Positions 10,881 through 21,815 of a stretch of 64,000 nucleotides of DNA are shown in pieces. This DNA is from Saccopteryx bilineata (taxonomy: Eukaryota; Chordata; Mammalia; Chiroptera; Emballonuridae), in the NCBI RefSeq assembly GCF_036850765.1, contig NC_089495.1, forward strand, positions 192,713,847 through 192,777,846, written 5' to 3'. Numbering within the stretch: position 1 is the first letter of the stretch; the number at the start of each line of letters is the position of its first letter. The notes beneath the pieces are model-generated. The model saw nothing but the letters and a program-made list of their open reading frames with translations, did not search any database and had not been told where the DNA came from. The translations under genes were made by a program, and so were the position numbers.

Positions 10881-10910
10881 GGTGGTGGTGGTGGTGGTGG
10901 TGGTGGTGGT
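10881..10910. repeat. (GGT)10 microsatellite
   Basis: Ten uninterrupted GGT units, about 0.9 kb upstream of the PREX1 ATG. G-rich on the coding strand. Confidence 0.95.
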
Positions 10911-11731
10911 GTTGATGTCAGAGCCTCTGTCAATCAGTAACTGAAAGCAAATAATTTCTTTTGCGAAATGTGTAAAGGGTAGGCTCAGCTCATGGGGGCA
11001 AAGAAGTTCAGAAAGAAAGAGAAAAAGGAAGAATGGAAGGAAAGAATAAGGGAAGGGAAAGAAAAAAGAAGGAGTAAGAGAGAGCGAGAACTGCGCGTCT
11101 TTCTTCCCAAGGTCGTGGCAGCGCCCGAGGGCACCCAAAAGGCCGGGTGTCCCAGAGGCGACACTGCGCGGGCGGGGGCCGCCCCTCTTTCTTCCTTAGG
11201 CTGGCGGGGGCGCTTGTACTAGGGAGGGCTTGCTACTGAGCGGCTCCGCCACGAGCTTTTCCAGCTGGGTGTTTACTCAGCCCAGCAGCAGCCGCGCCGG
11301 CCAGACCTGCCTGCGTGTGCCTGTGCGCGCAGGGAGTCGCGTGTGTCGGGTGGGAGTGGCGTAGCCCGCGGCGGAGGTGGGGGAGCCACGCGTTCGGGTG
11401 AAGAGTTGGTGCGCTCGCCGCCGAGCTCCGCGGGGCCCCTTCCAGAGGACTCCTCCCGCCCCAGCGCCGCGGGCGGCCCCGCTCCGGTAGCTCCGAGCGC
11501 CGCGGCGCGTCTCTGCGGCTCAGCGCGGCGTGGCACTTGGCAGACGCTCCCTAGGAGGCGGGCGGCGGGGGCCCGTCGTCTGGTAGCCCCGAAGGCCGCC
11601 TCCTCCAGCCCCAGGTCCAGCCTCCGCTCGCTGCCTCCGCCCCCGGCCCGGGCCGCCCGCCCCCAGTCCCGCCCTCCCGCCCGCCGCGCCAAGCGCCGGA
11701 CCCGCGGCTGAGCCGGCGCGCCCCGTCCGGG

Positions 11732-11752
11732 ATGGGGCGCTTGGACGCCTGA
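11732..11752 (+). CDS. Upstream ORF of seven codons (six residues) in the probable PREX1 5' UTR
   Basis: ATG at 11732 reads M-G-R-L-D-A and stops with TGA at 11750-11752. It is the only ATG I see between about 11,273 and the main start, and it ends 61 bases before it. G at -3 and G at +4 give a fair Kozak context. If transcription starts upstream of 11732, it could reduce or gate translation of PREX1. That it is transcribed or used is inference. Confidence 0.45.
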   Translation: MGRLDA

Positions 11753-11813
11753 GTCGCCGTTCGGCGCGACCTCCGCGCGGGGGAAGGAACCGGCGCCGCG
11801 CGGCCGCGCTAGG

Positions 11814-12026
11814 ATGGAGGTATCCGGCGGCAGCGATCGCAGCGGCGACGGGGCTGGGGACGGTGCCCGCCCGGACCCCCGGGCCCCCGGCGCCGCGGCT
11901 CCCAGCTCTGGTCCGTGCGCGGCCGCCCGGGAGTCGGAGCGCCAGCTGCGCCTCCGCCTCTGCGTCCTCAATGAGATCTTGGGCACCGAGAGGGACTACG
12001 TGGGCACCTTGTGTTTCTTGCAGTCG
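11814..12026 (+). CDS. PREX1: PREX1 exon 1 coding part (residues 1-71)
   Basis: First coding exon of P-Rex1, the guanine-nucleotide exchange factor that activates Rac downstream of PtdIns(3,4,5)P3 and G-protein beta-gamma at the plasma membrane. The 71 codons match the human N-terminus as I remember it. Residues 1-40 are a Gly/Ala/Pro-rich disordered leader. From about residue 41 the first DH-domain helix begins, with the conserved block [15 protein letters not shown] (52-66). The start has a strong context (A at -3, G at +4), and an in-frame TGA at 11709-11711 rules out an N-terminal extension. The exon ends after codon 71 (TCG) in phase 0 at gtgagtg. Residue 67 is Cys (TGT, 12012-12014) where I recall Arg in human. 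The rest of the DH domain and the PH, DEP, PDZ and IP4P-like regions must lie beyond the window. Confidence 0.95.
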
Positions 12027-12033
12027 GTGAGTG
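12027..12033 (+). promoter_or_regulatory. PREX1: 5' splice donor of PREX1 intron 1
   Basis: cagtcg|gtgagtg: a near-consensus U1 site straight after codon 71, at the exon boundary expected for this gene. Reading on through the intron gives sequence unlike P-Rex1. Confidence 0.9.
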
Positions 12034-12679
12034 TCTCTCGGGGCGCTTGGGGACAGTGGAGAGCCGGGGCCTCAGTGCCGGGCGGCCCGTACAACCTGTG
12101 GCCGCGGATCCCGGGGGTCGCTAGAGTCGCCTCCGGGGCGCCCTGCGGGGCGCGCAGGAAAGTGAGGAGACCCCGTTTTCTCCAGAGCTGGGCTGTCGCC
12201 TCCCTGGCTGGTCCATAGTCCAGCCCTGACCCGAGGTCTCCCGCACTTCGTTTCCCCCCGGCACGTTGCCCTTTTGTCTTTTACTTCTCCCCTCCCCGCC
12301 TTTCAAATAGTTTTAAAATTAGTTACATCCGTGAGGCAAGGGCTCTGAGACCTAGGCGCCGGGAGCTTTCGCTCTTGCATTTTTCCCCCCTGGGCTTTCT
12401 TTGCCGCCTGGTGGACCATCGACTCCTCATCCAGGACGGACCCTGGAAATGCTAGAGCCCAGCGTCCTTCCACACCGAGTCGAGTAGGACAAAATCCAAA
12501 GCCCGGAAGACAGACGGAGATCGTCAAAACCCCAGAGTAGGATTCCGAGTCCCCATATGGGCACACGCTTTTGCTGAAGCTTGGGGAGAGTAGGGTTAGA
12601 ACTCAAGACTGGGCAATCCCGCCCCCCTCCTCCGACCCCCGCCCATCTCCAAGTTCCAAAACCACGGCAACAGACTGTA

Positions 12680-12905
12680 AAATAACAACTGAGCGCTTAG
12701 TATGTGGCAGGAGCGTACATGTGTCGTTAGAAGGCTAACCTTTACAAGTGGCCCATGAAGTAGGAACGATGATTTCTTCCATTTTATAGATGGGAGAGTT
12801 TAGCCCCGGAGAGGCTGAATAACTTGCCCAGAAATCACCCAGCTCGTTAATTGGGGATAGTGGGTTTCGAAGCAGGCCCAGCGGGTGTTTTAAACCCCTG
12901 TCCTA
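12680..12905 (-). repeat. MIR
   Basis: 'tgagcgcttagtatgtggca', 'cattttatagatgggagag' and 'gtgggtttcgaagcaggccc' are antisense MIR, about 0.65 kb inside the intron. Confidence 0.75.
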
Positions 12906-14600
12906 TGCGGCATTTCTTGCTGTTGCTACTGCTGCTTCTTCTTTTTTCTTTCCTGTGAGAGGGAGGAAGGGGCCGCTTCCCTACTCTCCTAGGAAGTGAG
13001 AAAAGTGGCTGGGGGGCTGGGAGGTGGGGTGGGACCGGACCAAGCCTCTTTGGAAGTTAGGAGACTCTAGGGCTTTAATCTCCGTGCCTCCTGCTGGGAC
13101 CTCATTTACTCCTTTCTCTGCTGTAGGAAGTCTTTTAATCCTGGTTCAGGAAGGGCTGGGGGAGTGGTGGGGGCTCCTTTAGAGACCTCAGAGCCAGGCT
13201 CTGCAGCTTCTAGTCTCTGTAGGGAAGAGGGAGCTTCTGGCATTCTCGGGGTCCCCAGTAGCTTGGGGGGCGTAGCTGAGGCTGTGTGAGGTCCGAGTTT
13301 CAACTCAGGGAGGAGAGAATCCTTCTCTGTGAAAAGAGGTTGTCTGTGTGTGTATGTGTGTGTTGAGGGGAGGTAGTTGTACAGAGGCATTGAAAACCAT
13401 TTGGCTAAAGGACCCTTCTGGAAAGGCCTGTGAGAATAAGGCAGGGTTAGCATTTTCCTCCCCCATCTCTCCCTCTCTCTCAGTTAAAGAAAAAAATAAA
13501 ATAAAAGAAAGAAAGAAAAAAGAATCTGCTCAGATTGAGGGCTGGCAATTTCTGAATTGAAGATACAGACAAGCCCTGGCGTCTCTGAGCAATGTCAAAT
13601 TCTACGGAACTCCTCACTTCTGAGCTGCTCCCTGCTCCTCAGTCTGCAAGGGAGAGAGGAAAGCAAATTTTCTATTAATGGGAAAGAAAGCTGTTGCCCT
13701 AGATGATGTGGTGTGTTTCAGAGCAGACAGAGATTTTGTGTGGGTTGACTGTGGTTTTGCATTTTCTACATGTAGAGTTTGAGGAAGCTGGAATAATGGA
13801 AATTGATTGGAATCAACTCTTTGATTAATAAAGAAATAGGAAAAAATAAAGAGATTTCTCTACTTCCCCATTATCTCTTTGGCACTTTTAATTTGCTGAG
13901 TTCATCAATTTCTTTCTTTCTTTTTTTTGATTGACCAATCAGTCCTGAGATGAGCTGTTCCAAATTTGACGGCTTGGATTACTCATACCACCTGGTGGCC
14001 TCAGTTTCCCCGCGTGTAAAATGAGGGGAGGGAATCCAGGCTTCCTTTCTGCCCTGTCCTTTCGGGTGTCCCTAAGCTGGTGCCAGAAATGGACTGATTG
14101 TGTAACCTTACCAGCCATACTTTGTGAGCCGCAGGAGGCTCTCTTGTTTTACATCCGAAACTGCCCCTAACAACCCAAGGCCTTTTCGTCTTGAAAACCC
14201 AGGGCTCAGAGCTTCAGGAATTGCCAATTACCAAGGCTTTCCACGCAGCAGCGAGACTGGCAGGCTGCAGGTTGTGTGATTCTCTTCTGTCTTCCCACTC
14301 TCTCCTCCCAGCTTTTATACTTGCTAAGGGATTCCCCCCCCCCCGCCCCCCCAGCCTCTTGGCACGGGAGAATGGAAGAATGCTCAGTAATCCCTCCCTG
14401 CTTTTAATTCCATGTGGCAGAGACAGACCTCGAAAGGCTGCCCTGGCCTCCGTGAGTCTCTGGTTTTAAGGTTACATTACCAGGAGAAATGAAGCGTATG
14501 TGCAGACTGAGCATTGTGGGAGGTGCAGAAAATCCAGGTCTCAGTTCCTGCCCTCAAGGAGAGGCCAGTCCGGTGGAGGGCGGCAAAATGGGGGTTCACA
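12906..14600. other. Apparently unique intronic sequence
   Basis: No repeat or exon recognised. Minor features: a TG-rich stretch at 13338-13362, AAAG-rich DNA at 13489-13522 and a C-rich run with one G at 14334-14351. The first kilobases of intron 1 are a plausible home for enhancers, but nothing in the sequence proves one. Confidence 0.4.
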
Positions 14601-14604
14601 AAAA

Positions 14605-14840
14605 TCCAAGTGCAAGGCTGGGCTTTTGTGCCAGACTGCTTGGGGTTAAGTCCTGTGACCTTAGGCAAGTGGCTTAACCTTTCTGAGCTTCACTTTCCTC
14701 ATCTGTAAAATGGAGGATGATAATAAATCTTATCTTAGAGGATTTTTAAACGGATGCATTACATAAATATATATAAAGCATTTAGAACAGTGCCTGGCAG
14801 GCAGTATGGTATAGAAGTAATAGTTATTACCATTAATTAT
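14605..14840 (+). repeat. MIR
   Basis: 'cttaggcaagtggcttaacc', 'cctcatctgtaaaatggagg' and 'agaacagtgcctggcaggc' form an almost complete sense MIR. Confidence 0.85.
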
Positions 14841-15324
14841 TTTGTGATAATTCAACAAATAGTACAGGTGATTCCAGCATCCGGAGAACAGGGGTTATCA
14901 GGGAGGGCTGCCTGGAGAAAGTGAGATCTGAGTCAGCACAGAAAAGGAGGACAGGGACTTGGAGTGAATTTCGTTTTGACCATGTAAACTCTGGTCACAG
15001 GAACCAGTGGTTTTGTTGGGTTCCGGTCCTGGGACTCCATTTCCTCCAGAATCTCCCTGTCTTTTCCCACTTTGTTCAGGAGCTGGACTGCACCCCGTTC
15101 CCTGTCTCCAGAGGGACAACTATGGTGCCATGTTTTGTGTATGTTTGAGCCATGGAGAGGCAAGGACAGCCCTCTTGTAGAGATGCTGGATCTTTCTCGG
15201 GGTCACCACAGAGGTTGTGAGAGAAACTGCCTTGGCTTCTGACTCTGAACATTGGATCTCAACGTTTAGAGGCCCCAGCTTTGTGCACACTGGCTGTGTG
15301 CTCTTGGCCAGTATTGCTAATGAT

Positions 15325-15575
15325 AACAATAATAGTGGTTACTATGTAGGAACTGACACTGAGTTACCATTTACTGTTTTAAGCACTCTGTATGTATCAA
15401 CTCATTTGATCTTCCCAACATCCCTAAAAAAGGATTGCTATTGTGATCCCCATTGAGAGATGAGGACACTGAGACAAAGATAGTTTAAGTGAGCTTCCCT
15501 GGGTCATGTAGACAGCATTGCCAGTGTTTGATCCCAGGGTGCCAACACCAGAACTCATGTCCCTAGCCACTTCAC
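15325..15575 (-). repeat. MIR
   Basis: 'ttaagcactctgtatgtatc', 'gagagatgaggacactgaga' and 'tttgatcccagggtgcc' are antisense MIR. A trace of a second antisense copy, 'ggaattcgaacccaggtctg', follows at about 15630. Confidence 0.75.
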
Positions 15576-15799
15576 TGCCATTGGCTTATAAAGGTCTCAG
15601 CACATGATTTATTAAGGTGGTAAAATTGGAATTCGAACCCAGGTCTGTGTGACCCTGACCCTCTGCCTGTGCTTTCTCCAGTTACTTCCCCTCTGACTAC
15701 TTTTCTGTCTTGTGCAGAATGGCCAGACCTGTAGAAGAATGGAAATGTCAGGCTGCCGGGTTCCTCCTCTGTGCTCCGTGTCTGTTCATGGTGTGAGGG

Positions 15800-16015
15800 T
15801 TGAGTGTGGGGTTCTGGTGTTAGGCTGCTGAGGTTCAAATCCTGGCTGTACCTCACACTGACTGGGCAGGTCACCAACCTGCACTGTGGCTCAGTTTCCC
15901 TATCTGTACAATGGGCATAGCCCCTGTTTCATAGAGGTATTGTAAAGCTCGAATGAACCTGAGGTAAAGCTCTTGAACTCCGCCAGGTACATAGTAGGTG
16001 CCCAGAATGCTATGG
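15800..16015 (+). repeat. MIR
   Basis: 'ctgaggttcaaatcctggct', 'ctcagtttccctatctgtac' and 'gccaggtacatagtaggtgc' occur in sense order. Confidence 0.8.
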
Positions 16016-16989
16016 TGGCTTTTTTGGGGATGTGCAGCAATGGGGGCCAGATGAGGGAGTTGGTTTGGGACTCAAAGTCTTGCCCCTTAAAGAGGAGGCT
16101 GAGGGAGAATTGGGTCCACCTGCCTCTTGGTTGGATTGGTTTAGGCCAAGGGGTCTCTGCCTGCAAGGAGGGAGACCTCAGGGGCAGGTGCCAACAGGCC
16201 GTATGGTAGGTGTTCTAACTGGGCAGTGGTGGAAGAGAGGGCGAGCTTGGGTGGATGGGCAGAGAGACTCCTGGGTGAGGGTTGGTCAGCAGCCCCTCAA
16301 AGGGCTCCCCTTGGCTGAGGACAGAGACCTGTCACTTCTAGGCACCTAGAGAGTCTGCCCCACTGAATGGGCTGGGCTTGCGTTCCTGAGTGTCGAGGGT
16401 GTGAGCAGAAAGCTCCCAGAATGCTTTCGGTGGTTCTGCTTTTTGGGGGTTGGAGACCAAAGCTTTTCTTCTCATTGGAGCTCTGCTTAACCAAAACAAG
16501 AAACTGTGGTTTTGTGTTGTCACTGCTTTTTGGTTTTTTTTTTAATGTTCTGTGCTCCTAGTCTGACACCAGGGAGCAGTGCTGGAGGATGGGGGTGGTG
16601 GAGCATGTTCTCCTTTCTGTAGTCACTGGAACAGTGACTGGGGGGGGGGGCTTCTCATGAGGTTGTGCTGGGAAAAGTACGATGCTAAGAAGTGTATCTA
16701 ACACAGTCCACTTTGGGAAAATAAACAATAACCGTAATACACACGTGAACGTTATATGTATAACATTAAAGGAGTTTGGAGAAAAGGCTGGACAGATGTG
16801 TATATTGTGGCGAAAGGCAAGCAGGAAGATAAAGTAAAAATGTACTAAGAAATCCTGTTTGTTATGCCCTTTTCATAGACAATTATTCATATGTGTACGA
16901 TTGTATATTTTTACAAAACTCCAACAGAATTATATTTTTTTCAGCATGACTATTAATGCAGATCAATGCAACAGCAAGTGATAATAGTT

Positions 16990-17215
16990 TGCTAAATAAC
17001 GCTTACATAGTGCTAAATGTTTGCAAGCCTTGTATAAAGTATTCTTTGTGTATCAACTCAGAACTTTCAGGTATTATTGTGCTTTCCATTTTAAAAAGGA
17101 AATGAAGGCACAGAGAAGCTAGGTCAGTTTCCCAAGACCACACAGCCTGACAGAACTGGGATTCGAACCCAGGTAGTCAGGCTGCATAGTCCACTTTCTT
17201 TACCACAACCCTGAT
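16990..17215 (-). repeat. MIR
   Basis: 'acatagtgctaaatgtttgc', 'aatgaaggcacagagaagct' and 'gggattcgaacccaggtagt' form a nearly complete antisense copy. Confidence 0.8.
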
Positions 17216-17469
17216 CTTGATGCTATGTTTATGACCAAGATTACTGCCTTTGTGAGATCTTTGGACCTCCCAGGTGGGCAAGAATTAAACCAAAAGAGCC
17301 TGGACCAGGCTGTTTTGTATTGGGTTGGACATCATCAGGAAGTGAGTGCAAATCTTTTGATGATAAAATCCTGTGTCAGCAGGAGTTAGATGGGCCCCGT
17401 CTTTTGCATGTGGCAAACAGAGCTGTGAAAAGGTAAAACTGGAAATAAATTAGGTTGCTTTTCTCAGCG

Positions 17470-17600
17470 GGCAGGGATTTATGGAACACATGTTGTATAT
17501 TCCAGATAGTGTTTGAGGCCAGGAAAATGCAGCTGTTGACAGGGCAGATGTGGTCCTTGTCTTAATGGGAAGGATGACCCAGTGGAGATGCCAGAATTCG
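17470..17600 (-). repeat. L2 fragment, antisense
   Basis: 'ttgtatattccagatagtgt' then 'ggtccttgtcttaatgggaa' follow the antisense L2 pattern of 'increase in size, store, shipment' phrases seen in better copies at 46595 and 63895. Diverged. Confidence 0.45.
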
Positions 17601-18364
17601 TGCATTTGAATGAGTTTTCTTCAGATGAGCGTACTGGACACCCATTCACTATTATTCTGGTGTTTGCCCTTGTAAACCATTTATCTGTCCCTTTAAGAAA
17701 AGATGGATGGGGTTGGTGTTCCCGGCTTTAGGAGGCTGCAGGGTACCCCTTTCTTAGAGATGGTCCCTTTTATCAAGCCAGTGGGTGGAAGACCTGCTGG
17801 GCTTTGGGCCACTTGCTCGGATCAAGGAACCCCCGTCCTCTTGCTTTACGACCCCCTCTCTTAAAGCTTTTGCAAGAGTTAAGTCTTTGAAGCAGGCCAT
17901 GCTGGGCTGCAGAGCTTGACCTCTCAAGTTTTTGTGGTTTCTCTTCTTTTTTTCCAACACACACAGACTTTCTGGCTGGAACCTTGGCTGGCGGTGGGTG
18001 ATCAGGATGGGCTGATCAAATTGGCATGCTGAGTCCCACCAACCTTGTTCCCCAGACACAGGGTGAGGTCAGAGCTGATTCTAGCTTTGGAGTTCAGGAG
18101 GCAGAACTTGAAAGTAAGCCAGGGGGTTTGAATCTCCTTGTTTTGCAGGTGAGGCTCCTCCCCTTTGCCCGGAGCGACCCCCTGAAGAAGTTGTGGTCCC
18201 CAGAAGGAAGTGAACTTTGGTCAAGGGTGGTGGCCCTGCAGCTGTTCAGGGTTCCATACCGAAAGTTCGGGGGCAAGGGCTGGCGTGGCCCACGTCCTTC
18301 TCAGGGGATTTGTGTCTTCACCCGAACAACTGGTCTGGGTTGAATCCTTCCATCTTTTGACCCT

Positions 18365-18500
18365 CAGCTACTATTGACATATTGGGGTGTGATCATTCTT
18401 TGTTGTGGGGGGCTGTCCTGTGCATTGTAGGATATTTAACAGCACCCTTAGATGCCACTAGATACCAGTAGTATCCCCTTCTCTAAGTTGGGACTACCAA
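18365..18500 (-). mobile_element. MER20 fragment
   Basis: 'ggctgtcctgtgcattgtag', 'gatatttaacagcaccc' and 'gatgccactagataccagta' are the antisense MER20 centre. The copy is truncated on the right. Confidence 0.75.
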
Positions 18501-18559
18501 ATATATTTATGTATTTACATAATTAGCATGATATAGTTTGTTCTTTTCACCCTGTGGTG

Positions 18560-18700
18560 TGTCTTGGGTTCATGGTTAAGAGTAGGGATGCTAGAAACAA
18601 AAGGCCCTGATTCGAATCTCTGCCCCTGGGTGATCTTGGGCAAGTCCTTTTGCCTCTGTGAGCCCTGGTTTCTCCATCTGTACAATGGAGGGGACCGAGG
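18560..18700 (+). repeat. MIR
   Basis: 'gattcgaatctctgcccctg', 'ttgggcaagtccttttgcct' and 'tctccatctgtacaatgg' occur in sense order. Confidence 0.8.
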
Positions 18701-19186
18701 GAGTGCAGTCATCCACGTGCCTGGCACAGCTGAATGCAGAGCCAAGGTTACGTTCACCCAGTTCCTGCCGTAGCCTCTCCTGTTCTCTAAGAGGAGGCCC
18801 CCAGGAAGGAGGGAAGCCCTCTAGCCTCCCAGCCCTGTGTGGGTTTTTAAGTTTATTTTCTTGGTTCATGAGGACCATAAGGGGATCTGCTCACCCCTCT
18901 TTTGTCTTGTGGTCAGACACTCAATCTGTGTTTACCCGCCTGGTTCCTTCCCCAGGGTGGAACTGACAGACGATCCCTTGATTCTGGGCCAGGGGAGGCG
19001 AGGCTATTTCAGGCTGGCAGCACTAGGGCCACGAAGGCTGGTGGAAGCAGGTGTCATCGGCCACCGGGGTCTGGGATCTTGTACTGTCCCCCTTGCAGCA
19101 GAGGCTGGATGGCTTCTGTAAGGAGCTGCTTTCAGGAGGAGCGAGGTCAGGGTCAGAGCAGGGTGTGCACAGTCAATACTTTATTT

Positions 19187-19228
19187 CATTCATTCATTCA
19201 TTCATTCATTCATTCATTCATTCATTCA
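19187..19228. repeat. (CATT)n microsatellite
   Basis: About ten perfect tetranucleotide units at the edge of an antisense L2, probably grown from its 'ttcattcattc' end. Confidence 0.95.
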
Positions 19229-19960
19229 CTCAATAAATGGACATTAAGTATATACTATGTGCCAGACACAGCTAGGTGCTGGCACGTGGCCAGGACAAGA
19301 TGGACAGAGTCCCTTCCCTCATCGAATCTTCAGATATGACAAAGAGATCGCTTGATCAAGTGACAGGAGGTGCAGTAATAATAACATAATCCAGTGAGGC
19401 CCTACTTTGTGCCAAGGACTGTGCCAAGTGCTTTGTGTAGGTTATCCCTTCGTGCCCTTGTACAGCCCTCTGAGGTAGAATAGACATCATCATTGTACCT
19501 ATTTTGTAGATGGGGAAACTAAAGCCCAGAGAGGTTGAATAACTTGCTCAGGTCCACACAGATGCACCAAGAAGGAGATATGTAAAATTGGGATATGTTG
19601 GTGATACAGATGGTGGCATCTGTTGAGATGGAGTGATCAAGGAGGGCCTCTCTGAGGAGGTGACATCTGTTCTAAATCCTGTGGCAGAAAAGGAGTCAGC
19701 TGTGGAAAGAGTTGAGAGAAGTGTGCTCAGGTAGATGGAATAGCATATGCCAGGGCCCTGAGGTAGGACCATGCTCGGCTTGTTTGAGGAACAGCCAGAG
19801 GCTAAGGTGGTTTGTGGCTAAGGAGAGCAGGGGAGATGAGGTTGGCATGGGTAATGGGGGCAGGTGGCACCTCAGATATCTGGTGAGCAGTTTGGATTTT
19901 ATTAGTGGAGTGAGGAGCTCATGGAAGGTTTTCAGCAGGGGTGTGGCACTGTCTAATTGA
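19229..19960 (-). repeat. L2, antisense, with an inserted MIR
   Basis: 'tatactatgtgccagacac' at the left, 'ggagggcctctctgaggagg' (about 19639) and 'ccagggccctgaggtagg' (about 19750) are antisense L2. A MIR (19370-19560, antisense) splits it. Confidence 0.8.
19370..19560 (-). repeat. MIR inside L2
   Basis: 'actttgtgccaaggactgtg', 'gatggggaaactaaagccc' and 'gaataacttgctcaggtcc' form the antisense MIR core. Confidence 0.75.
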
Positions 19961-20369
19961 GGACCTGAAAATCAGGACCGCACAGTGGCCTTTCTGAGGG
20001 CCGGATAACCACCACCTGCCTACCGCCTGGACACTCATCCATGAGAGAGAGCCACACTCTCCCTTAGGCAAATTCCCAGTTGCTCCCAAGCTGCTGTGTG
20101 ACCCAGGGCCATCTCTGTCCTCAGTCTGGGCCTGAGCCTCCCTGTAGATAATTGTATCTTAGCAGACCACACCTAGAGAGGAGTTTGAGTCCCAGGTTGT
20201 GGCCTGGGCACGGACAGGTTGTGCTGGTGGCCGCTGGTTGGGAGGGCTGTTGATGTGGGTCCCTGCTTCCTGTGAAGGAGGAAGGCACCCTTTGTTTTCT
20301 GTTCAGGAAACTCATTTGCATGATTAAAAACTGTTTGATGGCACCTTCGACTCCACCCTCCACTCGTAG

Positions 20370-20500
20370 CCATCATAACAACACTTTACAAGATAGGAGC
20401 TCTCACCTCTGTCCTGTGACCAACATCTTTTTCAGACCCAGGCACAGAGAGGTCAAAGTGGCTTGCCCAAGGATACACAGTTTGGAAATGGCCAGGGCTA
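20370..20500 (-). repeat. MIR fragment
   Basis: 'cataacaacactttacaaga' and 'cacagagaggtcaaagtggc' with 'cttgcccaaggatacacag' show antisense MIR. Confidence 0.65.
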
Positions 20501-20589
20501 TTGCAGTCACCTCCTCTGCTGTTACCCTTGCCTCCCACATTCTGTTCGCCATACACAGCCTGAGGGATCCAGTTAACACTTAAGACAGT

Positions 20590-21195
20590 GTGTGCCACTG
20601 CCCTGCCCCAAGCCCTCCCATCCCTCCCATGTCCCTCAAAGCCCTTACTGAGAATGGCCTAGAAGGTTTTTGCAAGATCGGCCTCTGCTACTTTACCCGT
20701 CCCTTCCTTTATTATTCTTTTTTCCTCATACAGTTGTTTTTAATTGAGATATGATGTGTATACCATAAGCCCCACTTCCTCTGAGGGTGTGATCCCGAGG
20801 TTTGAGTATATTCACAAAGTCGTACAGTTAGCACCGCTGTCTAATTCCAGAATCTCTTCTTGCTCCTGACCCCTCCTCCATTTCGTCTCTGCCACATTTG
20901 CCTTTTTTTCAAATGCACGTGGGTGCTCCTGCCTCAGGGTCCTCTCACTAGCTCTGCCTGGAATGTTCTCCTGGAATCCCCAGGGCTATTCCCATGACTA
21001 TCCCCAAGGTTCACTTGTTCAGGCCTTTGCTCAGTGTCCTGTCCTTGACAAGTCTTCTCTGACCCCTCCCCCACCATTCAAAATTGTGCTCCACCCCCCA
21101 CCTCACCACTTCCTAGCTCCTTTTATTCCCTTTGTCTCTCTGGTACCAAGAACAGTGCCTGGCACATAGTAGGTGCTCATTAAATATTTGTTATA
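20590..21195 (+). repeat. L2 3' end, sense, split by an L1M fragment
   Basis: Left part to about 20727; the right part from about 20905 runs through 'gttcaggcctttgctcagtg' to 'ggcacatagtaggtgctcat', the canonical L2 3' terminus. Confidence 0.75.
20735..20880 (-). repeat. L1M-type 3' end fragment
   Basis: 'tttaattgagatatgatgtg', 'gtatattcacaaagtcgtac' and 'ctgtctaattccagaatctc' are the well-known antisense L1M tail. It is inserted in the L2. Confidence 0.75.
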
Positions 21196-21334
21196 CCTGT
21201 TTATGTTTTCTTACAATATGTGATTTTCTTGATTTATGTAAGTGTTAAGTATTTTTGTGTAGACTTTTTGGGACGTGGGACTGAGATAGTCTGATGTTTT
21301 CTAACTATTAAAAGGCATGTGCGAGAGTTTTGGC

Positions 21335-21465
21335 TGAGGGAATCTGATGCAGTGTGGTGTCATGATCAAGCATGTAGTGTCCAGCCCAGATGGTTTGCCT
21401 TTCAGTGGCTCTGTGACCCTGGGCAGGAGCTTTCCTTCTGTGAGCCTCGGTTTCCTCATCTCACC
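21335..21465 (+). repeat. MIR fragment
   Basis: 'ggctctgtgaccctgggcag' followed by 'gagcctcggtttcctcatc' marks the sense MIR core. Confidence 0.7.
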
Positions 21466-21489
21466 GTAGCAACCTCATTAAACTTTCTT

Positions 21490-21815
21490 TTTGTTCTTGA
21501 ACCATACTAGGCTGATTCTAGCCTCTGAGCCTTTTCATTTGCTGTTCCTCTTGCCTGCAACCCCTTTAACTGTGCTTTGCATCAGGTGCCCCTTCCTATC
21601 TTTGAGTGTCACTTTCTCAGGGAGCCTGCTAGTCACATTGTCTACGTGCACCACACCTGTTCTTCTCAGCACCTGCCAGTCTCTGAAATTATCCTGTTTA
21701 CTTGCTTAGTGTCTGCCTTCCCCGTCAGAATATAAGTCATGCGAGGTCAGAACCCTGGTCTGCTGGGTTCACTGACAAATCTCCAGGATCGAGCACATGC
21801 TGGGTGCTCTGTTAG
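21490..21815 (+). repeat. L2 3' region, sense
   Basis: 'agccttttcatttgctgttc', 'atcctgtttacttgcttagt' and 'gcacatgctgggtgctctgt' occur in L2 order. Confidence 0.7.

Larger units (their letters stand above)
1..11090. other. Intergenic region upstream of PREX1
   Basis: No convincing exon or RNA gene is visible. Open frames here are short and lie in repeats or low-complexity DNA. The region is made of the repeats listed below plus stretches of apparently unique sequence, chiefly 5551-6187 and 6966-8224. In human the PREX1 promoter faces ARFGEF2 across an intergenic gap (known from the human map, not visible here). Confidence 0.7.
11090..12560. promoter_or_regulatory. PREX1: CpG island spanning the PREX1 promoter and exon 1
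   Basis: C+G content and CpG density rise sharply at about 11,090 and fade between 12,300 and 12,560, against CpG-poor flanks. Clustered GC-box cores (CCGCCC) lie at about 11,636-11,690, some 125-180 bp before the ATG, and another (ggcggggg) at about 11,170. I saw no TATA box at a plausible place, so dispersed, Sp1-type initiation is likely (inference). The transcription start site cannot be fixed from sequence alone. Confidence 0.9.

Noticed and set aside
11343..11711. 122-codon plus-strand frame ahead of PREX1, in the same frame
   Set aside because: It opens with GTG, not ATG, and ends at the TGA that closes the frame before the real start. It is CpG-island composition, not a coding exon.
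11273..11986. 237-codon minus-strand frame across the CpG island
   Set aside because: Long frames are expected in G+C-rich DNA with few stop codons. The peptide is Arg/Ala/Pro/Gly-rich with no recognisable domain, and it overlaps the antisense of PREX1 exon 1. An antisense transcript is possible but not shown.
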